From assembly GCF_002119765.1 (NCBI RefSeq), contig NZ_CP021112.1, positions 1,296,501 to 1,360,500 of the forward strand: DNA of 64,000 nucleotides, read 5' to 3'. Origin of the DNA: Pseudorhodoplanes sinuspersici (lineage in GTDB: Bacteria > Pseudomonadota > Alphaproteobacteria > Rhizobiales > Xanthobacteraceae). Position numbers and translations under genes: made by a program. The notes under the pieces are model-generated. The model made no database searches. It was given only the letters and a program-made list of their open reading frames with translations, and was not told the origin of the DNA. Each line of letters starts with the position of its first letter. Position 1 is the first letter of the stretch. This document shows positions 17,610-25,968 of this stretch, piece after piece.

Positions 17610-17623
17610 TTGATCTTCATCAA
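17610..17623. promoter_or_regulatory. FNR/FixK-type box in a divergent promoter
   Basis: TTGATCTTCATCAA matches the TTGAT-N4-ATCAA consensus of Crp/Fnr oxygen regulators at all ten defined positions. It lies between the Usp gene (start 17518, minus) and the HTH-ADH genes (start 17685, plus), about 100 and 68 bases from their start codons, so it could serve either or both. In rhizobia FixK and FnrN use this site. Confidence 0.8.
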
Positions 17624-17684
17624 ACAGTGTCAGCCTCCGCTCAGATACATTCAAACTTGTTGATCGAAACTCGGGAGCACCCAA

Positions 17685-17885
17685 GTGCTAAGCCGGCAGT
17701 TTCTCTCGGTGAGAGACATCGCCGATCTTCTCAAGGTCGGCGAGGCGGCTGTGCGCTCGTGGATCAAGCATAACGACCTGCGCGCCGTGGATGTCGGACG
17801 CGAATGGCGCATCGCGCCAGCGGACCTCGAAGACTTTCTGCGGCGGCATGCCAACCGGCCGCCCGACAATACTAAGGAGACGTGA
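17685..17885 (+). CDS. Small excisionase-type helix-turn-helix protein
   Basis: 66 residues, a single MerR/excisionase-like winged helix (FLSVRDIADLLKVGEAAVRSWIKHNDLRAVDVGREWRIAPADLEDFL), as in the 'helix-turn-helix domain, excisionase family' models. GTG start with GGGAG 9 bases upstream. It sits three bases before the alcohol dehydrogenase gene, so it is the first gene of that operon. Despite the family name there is no phage context; a local regulator of the operon is the likelier role. Confidence 0.85.
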   Translation: MLSRQFLSVRDIADLLKVGEAAVRSWIKHNDLRAVDVGREWRIAPADLEDFLRRHANRPPDNTKET

Positions 17886-17888
17886 CTC

Positions 17889-18965
17889 ATGGCCCAGAAG
17901 ATGAAGGCAGCGATTTTCGTCGAACCCAACCGCATTGTTCTCGATGAAAAGCCGGTCCCGGACGTCGGCCCTCTGGATGCGCTGATCCGCATCACCACCA
18001 CGACGATCTGCGGCACTGATATCCATATCCTGAAGGGCGAATATCCGGTGGCGCGCGGCCTGACCATCGGTCATGAGCCCGTCGGCATCATTGAAAAGCT
18101 CGGCTCGGCGGTCCAGGGCTACCGGGAAGGTCAGCGCGTCATCGCTGGTGCGATCACGCCAAGCGGCCATAGCGCCGCTTGTCTCTGCGGCTGCTATTCT
18201 CAGGACGGCGCAGGCACAAAGCACGGCTTCAAGCCGATGGGCGGCTGGCGATTCGGCAATACCATCGATGGCGCGCAGGCCGAGTATCTGCTGGTGCCCG
18301 ATGCCATGACAAATCTCGCTCCCATTCCGGACGCGCTCACCGACGAGCAGGTGTTGATGTGCCCCGACATTATGTCGACCGGCTTCTCCGGCGCAGAAAG
18401 TGGCAGAATCAAAATCGGCGACGTCGTCGCCGTTTTCGCTCAGGGACCGATCGGACTGTGTGCGACAGCCGGTGCACGGCTGCTGGGCGCAACGACAATC
18501 ATCGGCGTGGACGCGGTTCCGGCGCGGATGGAGATTGCGCGCCGGATGGGTGCCGACCATATCGTTGACTTCACGAAGGTCGATCCAGTGGAAGAGATCA
18601 TGCGCCTCACCGGTGGCCGTGGCGTCGACGTCGCTATCGAGGCGCTTGGACGGCAGGAGACTTTCGAGGCGGCGCTGCGGGTTCTTCGTCCGGGGGGAAC
18701 GCTCTCCTCATTGGGTGTCTATTCAGGCGACCTGAAGATCCCGCTCGGAGCTTTCCATGCCGGGCTTGGCGACAACACGATTGTCACCACGCTCTGCCCG
18801 GGCGGGAAGGAGCGCATGCGGCGGCTGATGGAGGTTATTGCGGCGGCCCGCCTCGATACGCGCCCCCTTGTGACACACCGCTTCAAGCTCGACCGGATCG
18901 AAGAAGCATACGATCTGTTCGCCAACCAGCGTGAAGGCGTTCTCAAGGTGGCGATCACACCATAA
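17889..18965 (+). CDS. Zinc-dependent medium-chain alcohol dehydrogenase
   Basis: 358 residues of the MDR superfamily. ICGTDIHI (catalytic Zn Cys), GHEPVGIIE (His-Glu) and PDIMSTGFSGAE (third ligand region) form the catalytic site. The structural-zinc Cys cluster is absent, as in secondary alcohol (isopropanol) dehydrogenases. FAQGPIGLCATAGARLLGA is the Rossmann motif, and GADHIVDF and TLCPGGKERMRRLM also resemble that subgroup. It probably oxidises or reduces small alcohols or ketones with NAD(P)(H). It follows the HTH gene by 3 bases and precedes the P-type ATPase by 77. Confidence 0.9.
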   Translation: MAQKMKAAIFVEPNRIVLDEKPVPDVGPLDALIRITTTTICGTDIHILKGEYPVARGLTIGHEPVGIIEKLGSAVQGYREGQRVIAGAITPSGHSAACLCGCYSQDGAGTKHGFKPMGGWRFGNTIDGAQAEYLLVPDAMTNLAPIPDALTDEQVLMCPDIMSTGFSGAESGRIKIGDVVAVFAQGPIGLCATAGARLLGATTIIGVDAVPARMEIARRMGADHIVDFTKVDPVEEIMRLTGGRGVDVAIEALGRQETFEAALRVLRPGGTLSSLGVYSGDLKIPLGAFHAGLGDNTIVTTLCPGGKERMRRLMEVIAAARLDTRPLVTHRFKLDRIEEAYDLFANQREGVLKVAITP

Positions 18966-19042
18966 CAAAGGGTTTGCCCGGGCAACAACCCGCATTACGT
19001 GGGTGAAAACCCCAACATGAATCGCCTTGACGGACAGGTGGC

Positions 19043-21847
19043 ATGCACAACGCGACATTAACCTCTAAGCCGTCCGCGTCGAGCAGGCCTGTCGACGTCA
19101 ATGCCTCACTGACCTCGCACGATGTCGCATGGCACGCCGTTCCGGCTGATGCCGCTCTCGACGCGCTTCGAACGAGCGTCGACGGTCTCTCCGAGAGCGA
19201 AGCAGCACGCCGTCTCGATATCTATGGTCCGAACCGCCTGCCTCAGGGTGCTCATCGCAGCGCCCTCATGCGTTTCCTGCAGCAGTTCCATAATCTGCTG
19301 ATTTATGTGCTGCTGGCGGCTGGCGTTCTCGCCGCTGCGATCGGCCACGAAACGGACGCACTGGTCATCTTCGCGGTCGTAATCGCCAACGCGATCATTG
19401 GCTTCGTACAGGAGGGCCGTGCGGAAAAGGCGCTGGAGGCAATCCGGTCGATGATCGACCCACATGCTTCCGTTGTCCGGGATGGCCATCGCATAACGAT
19501 CGCCGCTGACGAGGTCGTCCCGGGTGACATCGTGCTGCTTGAGGCCGGCGACCGGGTGCCGGCCGACCTGCGGCTCGTCAAGGCACGTAACCTCCAAATC
19601 GACGAGGCCATTCTCACCGGCGAATCCGTCCCCGTGGACAAGACTGTGCAAGCGGTCAACGCAGACGCCGCTCTGGGCGACCGGTTTCCAATGGCATTCT
19701 CCGGCACCTTCGTCACCGCCGGCCAGGGGACCGGAACAGTCGTAGCAACAGGCGCCGCCACCGAACTGGGCCGCATCAGTTCGATGATCAGCGCGGTAGA
19801 ACGACTCGCGACGCCGCTGGTCCGACAGATGGACCAATTCGCCCGGCAGATCACCATTGCCGTGCTCGGTGTGTCGATTCTCGTCTTCGGTTATGCCGTG
19901 CTTGTGCAGGCTTATCAGCTTGACGACGCTTTTATGGTCGTCGTCGGGCTCGCGGTCGCGGCGATTCCGGAAGGTTTGCCGGCGGTGATGACCATCACCC
20001 TCGCCGTCGGGGTCCAGCGCATGGCACGCCGCAATGCCATCATCCGGCGGCTACCGGCTGTGGAGACCCTGGGCTCGGTGTCCGTGATCTGTTCAGACAA
20101 GACCGGTACGCTGACCCGCAATGAAATGATGGTCACGGCCGTGGTCACCGCCGATCAAGTGATCGCGGTCGAGGGCGCCGGTTATCGGCCCAAAGGCGGC
20201 TTCCGCACCGATGCCGGCGAGTTACTCGATGCGGCCGCCGAGCCTATATTGGAAGAGCTGTCGCTCGCCGCTCTGTTGTGTAACGACGCACAGCTCCGGC
20301 AATCTGCTGCGATCTGGACCGTCGACGGCGATCCGATGGAAGGCGCACTGCTCTCCCTGGCCGAGAAGGCCGGCCATGACACCGCTGCGGCGCGGAACCG
20401 CTTCGTCCGTCTCGACGAAATACCGTTCGACTCGCGCCACCGCTACATGGCAACGCTCCACGCCCGCGATGGCCGGCCGCCGGTCGTATACATCAAAGGC
20501 GCTCCTGAACGTATCCTCGCGATGTGCGCCCGGGTGGCGTCCCTCGACGGCGAACGCCCTCTCGACGCGGAGTCCTGGCACAGGAAGGTCGATCAGCTCG
20601 CCGCGAACGGCCAGCGCGTCATCGCGCTCGCGCGCCGCACAATGAACGACTGCATTTGCGAAGTCGCGCCGCACGATGTCGAACACGGCCTCACCCTGCT
20701 CGGTCTGGCGGGCCTGATCGACCCGCCGCGTCCAGAAGCCATTGCAGCGATCGCCGAATGCAAGGCGGCCGGCATCCGGGTCAAGATGATCACAGGCGAC
20801 CACGCCAAGACCGCCCGCGCCATCGCCGTTCAGCTCGGTATCGCCGATGATCCGAAGGCCGTTACGGGTCATGAACTTGACGCCCTTGAGGAGACAGCCT
20901 TCCAAAAGCTCGCGCGGGAATCGACTGTCTTTGCTCGTACCAGCCCCGAGCACAAACTGCGGCTGGTGGAAACTCTTCAGGCTGATGGCTCGGTCATCGC
21001 CATGACGGGAGACGGCGTGAATGACGCCCCTGCATTGAAGCGCGCCGACGTCGGCGTTGCCATGGGCGGCAAGGGCACCGAGGCCGCCAAGGAAGCGAGC
21101 GATATGGTGCTCGCCGACGATAATTTCGCGTCGATCGTTGCAGCCGTCCGCGAGGGGCGGACTGTCTACGACAATCTCACCAAGGTGATCGCCTGGACAC
21201 TGCCGACCAATGGCGGCGAGGCCTTCACCATCATCCTCGCCATTCTGTTCGGCCTCACCTTGCCGGTGACGCCCATACAAATTCTCTGGATCAACATGAT
21301 TACAGCGGTTGCCCTTGGTCTGACCCTGGCGTTCGAGCCGACCGAACCAGGCGCCATGCGCCGCCCTGCACGCCCCGCTAACCAGAGAATCCTGTCGGGC
21401 CGTCTGCTATGGCGCATCCTGTTCGTCTCCGCCCTGATGGTCGCCGGCACTTTCGGTATCTACAACTGGGCGACGGAACGCGGCCTGTCGCTCGAAACCG
21501 CCCGCACGATGGCTGTCAACACACTGGTGGTCATGGAGATCTTCTATCTCTTCAGTGTGCGCTATGTTCATGGCACGTCCCTCACCTGGCAGGGCATCCT
21601 TGGCACGCGCGCCGTTCTCATCGGTGTCGCGACCGTCGTCGTCGCGCAGTTCGCCTTCACCTATCTGCCGCCGATGCAGGCGCTCTTCGGCAGCAGCCCG
21701 GTCAGCCTTACCGACGGGCTGGCGATCGTTGCGGTCGGCGTCGCTCTTCTGATGATCGTCGAAACTGAAAAACGCATTGCCGCTTGGGTTATGCAGCGCT
21801 CAGAAAGCCCAACGAAGACAACGAAACACAGGGTGGCTAATCGATAA
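19043..21847 (+). CDS. P-type cation-transporting ATPase (P2-like, CtpF type)
   Basis: 934 residues. Full P-type set: N-terminal cation-ATPase domain, TGES at 192-195, PEGLP in helix 4 (about 309-313), the phosphorylated Asp352 in [33 protein letters not shown] in the hinge, and ten predicted helices. Helix 6 reads [17 protein letters not shown]: Ala stands where SERCA pumps have Asp (NxxTD). This is usual in CtpF-like bacterial pumps and means the ion cannot be assumed to be calcium. Part of the stress island, probably in the same operon as the dehydrogenase. Confidence 0.93.
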   Translation: MHNATLTSKPSASSRPVDVNASLTSHDVAWHAVPADAALDALRTSVDGLSESEAARRLDIYGPNRLPQGAHRSALMRFLQQFHNLLIYVLLAAGVLAAAIGHETDALVIFAVVIANAIIGFVQEGRAEKALEAIRSMIDPHASVVRDGHRITIAADEVVPGDIVLLEAGDRVPADLRLVKARNLQIDEAILTGESVPVDKTVQAVNADAALGDRFPMAFSGTFVTAGQGTGTVVATGAATELGRISSMISAVERLATPLVRQMDQFARQITIAVLGVSILVFGYAVLVQAYQLDDAFMVVVGLAVAAIPEGLPAVMTITLAVGVQRMARRNAIIRRLPAVETLGSVSVICSDKTGTLTRNEMMVTAVVTADQVIAVEGAGYRPKGGFRTDAGELLDAAAEPILEELSLAALLCNDAQLRQSAAIWTVDGDPMEGALLSLAEKAGHDTAAARNRFVRLDEIPFDSRHRYMATLHARDGRPPVVYIKGAPERILAMCARVASLDGERPLDAESWHRKVDQLAANGQRVIALARRTMNDCICEVAPHDVEHGLTLLGLAGLIDPPRPEAIAAIAECKAAGIRVKMITGDHAKTARAIAVQLGIADDPKAVTGHELDALEETAFQKLARESTVFARTSPEHKLRLVETLQADGSVIAMTGDGVNDAPALKRADVGVAMGGKGTEAAKEASDMVLADDNFASIVAAVREGRTVYDNLTKVIAWTLPTNGGEAFTIILAILFGLTLPVTPIQILWINMITAVALGLTLAFEPTEPGAMRRPARPANQRILSGRLLWRILFVSALMVAGTFGIYNWATERGLSLETARTMAVNTLVVMEIFYLFSVRYVHGTSLTWQGILGTRAVLIGVATVVVAQFAFTYLPPMQALFGSSPVSLTDGLAIVAVGVALLMIVETEKRIAAWVMQRSESPTKTTKHRVANR

Positions 21848-21980
21848 CCAGCGAAGAATGCCGCGCATTTCGTCAATGACGGCCTTGGACCGACCGTGCC
21901 AGGAGCGGGTGGACTTAAGAAACATATCCGTTCATTGAAAGCATAACCGGCCCAGCTTATCCCTTTACGCAGCATCCCTC

Positions 21981-23000
21981 ATGAAAAAAATCGGCTTCCT
22001 GTCATTCGGGCACTGGACACCCTCGCCCCACTCGCAGACACGATCCGCGTCCGACGCGCTCTTGCAATCCATCGATCTGGCTGTTGCGGCGGAAGAGCTG
22101 GGTGCAGACGGCGCATATTTCCGTGTGCATCACTTCGCCCGCCAGCTCGCCTCGCCGTTTCCGCTACTGGCGGCGGTCGGCGCGAAGACCGGCCGCATCG
22201 AGATCGGAACGGCGGTTATCGACATGCGATACGAGAATCCGCTGTATATGGCCGAAGACGCTGGCGCGGCCGACCTCATTGCCGGCGGACGCTTGCAGCT
22301 CGGCATCAGCCGCGGCTCACCAGAACAGGTCATCGATGGCTGGCGCTATTTCGGCTATCAGCCGCCGGAGGGCCAAAGCGATGCCGACATGGCAAGGCGT
22401 CACACCGAGGTGTTTCTCGATGTGCTGCAAGGCAAAGGCTTTGCCAAGCCGAATCCACGACCGATGTTTCCAAACCCGCCCGGCTTGCTGCGTGTCGAGC
22501 CACATTCGGAGGGCTTGCGCGACCGGATCTGGTGGGGCGCCGCCACCAACGCCACCGCGCAGTGGGCGGCAAAGCTCGGCATGAATCTTCAAAGCTCAAC
22601 ACTGAAGATCGACGAAAGCGGAAAACCGTTTCACATCCAGCAAGCGGAGCAGATCCGGCTATTCCGTGCGGCGTGGAAAGAAGCAGGGCATGCGCGCGAA
22701 CCGCGCGTGTCGGTGAGCCGCAGCATCTTCGCATTGGTTGACGATCGCGATCGCATGTATTTTGGACGCGATCAGAGCGAGGACCACATCGGCTTCCTGA
22801 GCGAAACCGAGCGCGCCATCTTCGGCCGCAGCTACGCCGCCGAGCCGGATGTCCTCATCAAGCAGCTGGCGGAAGACGAGGCCATCGCCGAGGCCGACAC
22901 GCTGCTCCTCACCGTGCCCAATCAGCTCGGCGTCGACTACAACGCGCATGTCATCGAGGCGATCCTGACGACCGTCGCGCCTGCACTCGGCTGGCGCTGA
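21981..23000 (+). CDS. LLM-class flavin-dependent oxidoreductase
   Basis: 339 residues of the bacterial luciferase-like TIM-barrel family, which uses reduced FMN or F420. N-terminal KIGFLSFGHWTP, then VAAEELGADGAYFRVHHFARQLASPFPLLAAVGAKTGRIEIGTAVIDMRYENPL (the luciferase core) and GGRLQLGISRGSPEQVIDG. The C-terminal half is typical. Its substrate is unknown. It stands alone 133 bases after the ATPase gene; that gap shows no clear terminator. Confidence 0.88.
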   Translation: MKKIGFLSFGHWTPSPHSQTRSASDALLQSIDLAVAAEELGADGAYFRVHHFARQLASPFPLLAAVGAKTGRIEIGTAVIDMRYENPLYMAEDAGAADLIAGGRLQLGISRGSPEQVIDGWRYFGYQPPEGQSDADMARRHTEVFLDVLQGKGFAKPNPRPMFPNPPGLLRVEPHSEGLRDRIWWGAATNATAQWAAKLGMNLQSSTLKIDESGKPFHIQQAEQIRLFRAAWKEAGHAREPRVSVSRSIFALVDDRDRMYFGRDQSEDHIGFLSETERAIFGRSYAAEPDVLIKQLAEDEAIAEADTLLLTVPNQLGVDYNAHVIEAILTTVAPALGWR

Positions 23001-23033
23001 TCGCGTTCAATCCTGCCATGAGGGCGTACAGGC

Positions 23034-23159
23034 ATGAACTTTGGACCACTGGTCGAACAGGCGATCACAAATCAGATCGCGAGTCTTGCGATTCTGGCGC
23101 TGATTGTCGGTATCGCCATTGGCGCGATTGCGATGATCCTCGTTCGCCGCCGTCGCTGA
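23034..23159 (+). CDS. Small single-helix membrane protein (41 aa)
   Basis: A 41-codon frame, MNFGPLVEQAITNQIASLA..., followed by one strongly hydrophobic helix (ILALIVGIAIGAIAMILV) and a terminal RRRR that fits the positive-inside rule. Such composition is unlikely in a chance frame, and codons keep GC-rich third positions. It starts 34 bases after the oxidoreductase stop with only a weak purine-rich site. Function unknown. I rate it as probable, not proven. Confidence 0.55.
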   Translation: MNFGPLVEQAITNQIASLAILALIVGIAIGAIAMILVRRRR

Positions 23160-23168
23160 CTCGGCGGC

Positions 23169-23381
23169 TCAAGCCGCAAGGCGCGCCAGTTCTAGGCGGC
23201 CGCGCTCGGTAATCGTCACCAAGGCTCGAATGCCGGTCTTTGGCGGCAGGGCGCGGACGAGGCCGCTGCGGCACAAGAATTCGCCCTCGGTGCAGTCGCA
23301 GAACTGCGCCAGCGGGCGCTCTCCGGCGAGAAGTGCCCTCAATTGCGAGATTTGGAAGCTGTTGAGCTGCATTGCTGCCAC
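23169..23381 (-). CDS. Small hypothetical protein (70 aa)
   Basis: A 70-residue frame (MQLNSFQISQLRALLAGERPLAQFCDCTEGEFLCRSGLVRAL...ITERGRLELARLAA). The pattern of a short helix-turn region plus a C-terminal 'ITERGR' wing resembles small winged-helix proteins, with three cysteines (FCDC, FLC). The start may be the GTG at 23381 or the ATG at 23372; AAGGGTGG lies before the latter. Convergent with the small membrane protein, 9 bases apart. I do not recognise the family. Confidence 0.6.
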   Translation of the reverse strand: MAAMQLNSFQISQLRALLAGERPLAQFCDCTEGEFLCRSGLVRALPPKTGIRALVTITERGRLELARLAA

Positions 23382-23511
23382 CCTTTTGAATGCCTGTGGC
23401 CTATAAGTCGCAGGGCGGCGGCGGCTGGTTCAAACTGGCCGGAGGGCATTCAAAAACAGCGGAAAGCACCTATTTACCGGCCGATTCTCAGCGGAACCCG
23501 GGCAGAAACCG

Positions 23512-23883
23512 ATGAAAACTCCCGATAACAGCCATCCAATCACGATTACGCCGGCCGAACACCGGGTGCGGATCACCCATGGCGGCCAGGTCATCGCCGA
23601 CACGCGCCGCGCCCTGGCCCTGAAGGAAGCCTCCTATCCGGTCGTCCACTACATCCCACGGGAGGACGTCGATATGAGCCTGCTGAACCGCACGGAGCAC
23701 TCGACCCATTGCCCCTACAAGGGCGATGCGGCTTACTACACCATCGAAGCCGGAGACCACACGGCTGCCAATGCCATCTGGACTTACGAGGCACCTTTCT
23801 CCGCGGTCGCTGAAATTGAAGGGCACCTTGCCTTTTATCCGCAACGGGTCGATTCCATTGCGCTGCTGCCATTGAAGGACTGA
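23512..23883 (+). CDS. DUF427 family protein
   Basis: 123 residues with the DUF427 signature: ITPAEHRVRITHGGQVIADTRRALALKEASYPVVHYIPREDVDMSLL, then STHCPYKGDAAYY and a final WTYEAPFSAVAEIEGHLAFYPQRVD. The family is a small beta fold of unknown function; the conserved Glu, Cys and Tyr positions are all present. It is 12 bases upstream of the DUF3108 gene and probably co-transcribed. Confidence 0.88.
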   Translation: MKTPDNSHPITITPAEHRVRITHGGQVIADTRRALALKEASYPVVHYIPREDVDMSLLNRTEHSTHCPYKGDAAYYTIEAGDHTAANAIWTYEAPFSAVAEIEGHLAFYPQRVDSIALLPLKD

Positions 23884-23895
23884 AGATAACGTCCG

Positions 23896-24723
23896 ATGCG
23901 TCTGGCGCTGATAAGGACCTGCTGCGGACCTGCGAGCCTGATTCTCGCGCTGGCATGCATTGCATCGCCAGCTTACGCACAAGGTCAATTCGACGCGCGC
24001 TACACATTGTCAGTCAACAGCTTCCCACTCGGTAAATTCACCTGGCGGGCTCAGATCAGCGCTTCGGAATACAGCGCCAATGCGGTCGGACGCGCGAGCG
24101 GCATCTTCAGCATGCTGCTCAGCGGTGAAGGCACGGTATCGGTCAAGGGCATTGTGAAGGATGGCCGCCTACAGTCTTCGAGCTACGTATCGGCCTTCAC
24201 GCGCGACAAGGAAAAGGCCGGCGTGACGATGCTGGTCGATGCCGGACGCGTGCGCGATCTGAAGATCGACGAAACCGATCCGGATATGGATCGCATTCCC
24301 GTCACCGATGCGCACAAACAGGATATCGCCGATCCGCTGACCGCTTTGCTCATTCCCGCCCCTTCCGGCGATCCGGTTGCGGCAACAGGCTGCGAGCGCA
24401 AACTCTCGATCTTCGATGGACGCAGGCGTTTCGATCTCGCCTTGTCCTTTCGCCGCAACGACAAGGCGATGCCCGAGAAAGGCTATACGGGCCCGGCGCT
24501 TGTCTGCGCCGTTAAATTCACGCCGATCGCCGGGCACCGCGCCTCAAGCCCGCTGCTCACCTTCCTGATCGAAGGACGCGATATCGAAATCTGGTTCGTG
24601 CCGGTTTCCGGCACGCGTGTGCTCGCGCCGGTGCGGCTTTCGATTGCGAGCGGGATCGGCACCATGCTGTTGCGTGCCGATCAATTCGAGACCGCGACAG
24701 GGCTGGCATCAGGCAGACTGTAA
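23896..24723 (+). CDS. DUF3108 periplasmic protein
   Basis: 275 residues with an N-terminal signal peptide (LILALACIASPAYA, cut before QGQF). The rest is a beta-rich DUF3108-type domain (FDARYTLSVNSFPLGKFTWRAQIS...YSANAVGRASGIFSMLLSGEG), probably a periplasmic or envelope protein of the LolA-like or lipocalin-like kind. The C-terminal DIEIWFVPVSGTRVLAPVRLSIASGIGTMLL is conserved in the family. No biochemical function is established. It converges on the protease-like gene, 7 bases apart. Confidence 0.82.
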   Translation: MRLALIRTCCGPASLILALACIASPAYAQGQFDARYTLSVNSFPLGKFTWRAQISASEYSANAVGRASGIFSMLLSGEGTVSVKGIVKDGRLQSSSYVSAFTRDKEKAGVTMLVDAGRVRDLKIDETDPDMDRIPVTDAHKQDIADPLTALLIPAPSGDPVAATGCERKLSIFDGRRRFDLALSFRRNDKAMPEKGYTGPALVCAVKFTPIAGHRASSPLLTFLIEGRDIEIWFVPVSGTRVLAPVRLSIASGIGTMLLRADQFETATGLASGRL

Positions 24724-24730
24724 GCTGTAT

Positions 24731-25696
24731 TCAGTGCAGGCGCGGCGTCTTCAACAGCACGTTGCGATCGCTCGACTTGACCGCAACTTCGAATGTCTGC
24801 CCATCGCGGACGAGAGTCATCGGCACTTCGACACCGGCCGGTCCCATCGCCCAGATTTTCCTGAACAGATCGGCGAGACCCTCCACGCTCACGCCATCGA
24901 CGGCGAGTACGGCGTCGCCGCTCTCGATTTTGGCACGCTGCGCAGGCCCCTTGTTGGCGAGACCCATCACCACCAGCCGGTCATCCGCATCGGCCACATA
25001 GAACCCGAGCCACGGACGAACCGGCCCCGTCGGACGGCCATGCGTCAGCAGATCGTCCAGAACAGGCTTCAACAGATCGATCGGCACGACCATGTTGATG
25101 TCCTTGCCGCTACCGGATTCGAGCTGCAACGACCCGATGCCGACCAGATCGCCCCCCGGCCCGATCAGCGCCGTACCGCCCCAGTTCGGGTGCGCCGGCG
25201 AGGTGAAGATCGCTTCGTCCAGCACGTATTCCCAATAGCCGGCGAATTCCTGCTTGCCGACCACCTTGGCTGCGACCGAACGCTTACGGCCGCCCGCGCC
25301 GCCGATCACGACCTTGTCGTCGAGCTTGATCAGCCCGGAGGAACCAAGCGGCAAGGCCGGCAGGTCGATCCGGGCAAGCGCCTGCACCAATCCAAAGCCG
25401 GAGGCCTGGTCATAGGCCAGCGCGTGGCCCGGCACAGCACGGCCATCGGCAAGATGGATCCAGATCTGGTCGGCCTCGGTGATCAGATAGCCGATGGTTA
25501 GGATCAGCCCATCGTCGCGGATCACCACCCCATGGCCGGCTCTCTCTGTTCCCAGCGTCTCGGCGGTAAATGCGTCCGCCGGCATTGTGGCGCGCAGCCC
25601 CACCACGGACTGCAAGGCACGGTCGAGATCGTAGGAATAATCTTCAGGTCGGGGCTGAACAGACGAGGATATTTTCCAGTCGCTGGTCGATGGCAT
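24731..25696 (-). CDS. Trypsin-like/PDZ (DegP-type) protein lacking the catalytic triad
   Basis: 321 residues with the DegP/HtrA (S1C) architecture: a chymotrypsin-fold domain at about 25-215 and one PDZ domain at about 226-320 (GFYVADADDRLVVMGLANKGPAQRAKIESGDAVLAVDG). Aligned by hand, the expected His is Tyr70 (LTIGYLIT in place of LTNAHVV), the Asp is Gly100 (DQASGFGLVQ) and the Ser is Trp172 (PNWGGTAL in place of GNSGGAL). It therefore should not cleave peptides; a PDZ-based binding or chaperone role is inferred. No signal peptide is seen. AAGGAG precedes the ATG. Confidence 0.85.
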   Translation of the reverse strand: MPSTSDWKISSSVQPRPEDYSYDLDRALQSVVGLRATMPADAFTAETLGTERAGHGVVIRDDGLILTIGYLITEADQIWIHLADGRAVPGHALAYDQASGFGLVQALARIDLPALPLGSSGLIKLDDKVVIGGAGGRKRSVAAKVVGKQEFAGYWEYVLDEAIFTSPAHPNWGGTALIGPGGDLVGIGSLQLESGSGKDINMVVPIDLLKPVLDDLLTHGRPTGPVRPWLGFYVADADDRLVVMGLANKGPAQRAKIESGDAVLAVDGVSVEGLADLFRKIWAMGPAGVEVPMTLVRDGQTFEVAVKSSDRNVLLKTPRLH

Positions 25697-25742
25697 TGCC
25701 GCAGTTTCTCCTTTTATGCCCGTCTGTCACCGGACGGTCACC

Positions 25743-25867
25743 GGCCTCATGTGGGTGGGAAGACCGCAGATGCCAGTGTGCTCCCTGGTGCACTTAACCC
25801 GTGAAACACCTGATAAGCCGGTCTCTTCCCTGCATGGCAGCTCGGCGGCCAAGGGAACGCGCCCTTG
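25743..25867. ncRNA. Candidate structured RNA or leader, family and strand unresolved
   Basis: A long imperfect helix can be drawn by eye: GGCC 25743-25746 with GGCC 25847-25850, CATGT 25748-25752 with GCATG 25832-25836, and GGGAAGACCG 25757-25766 with CGGTCTCTTCCC 25819-25830. An inner stem (AGTGTGC with GTGCACT) caps it. A CAAGGG/CCCTTG hairpin (25850-25867) adjoins. Either a small RNA or a 5' leader, of the protease-like gene (minus) or the CoxL-like gene (plus), is possible. A 6S-like fold was considered but I cannot confirm it. Confidence 0.35.
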
Positions 25868-25968
25868 CGGTGGAAAACCAGCCCTGTAACAAGACTCCCC
25901 CTTCGCTCCGCAGCTTCTCCGCGGAGCGGATCAACCGACACCACGAATCAACAACCGCCGGAAGAAAC

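Noticed and set aside
25801-25968. N-terminal extension of the CoxL-like protein
   Set aside because: Non-homologous, Arg-rich, lies over a base-paired segment, and a later GTG has a ribosome binding site.
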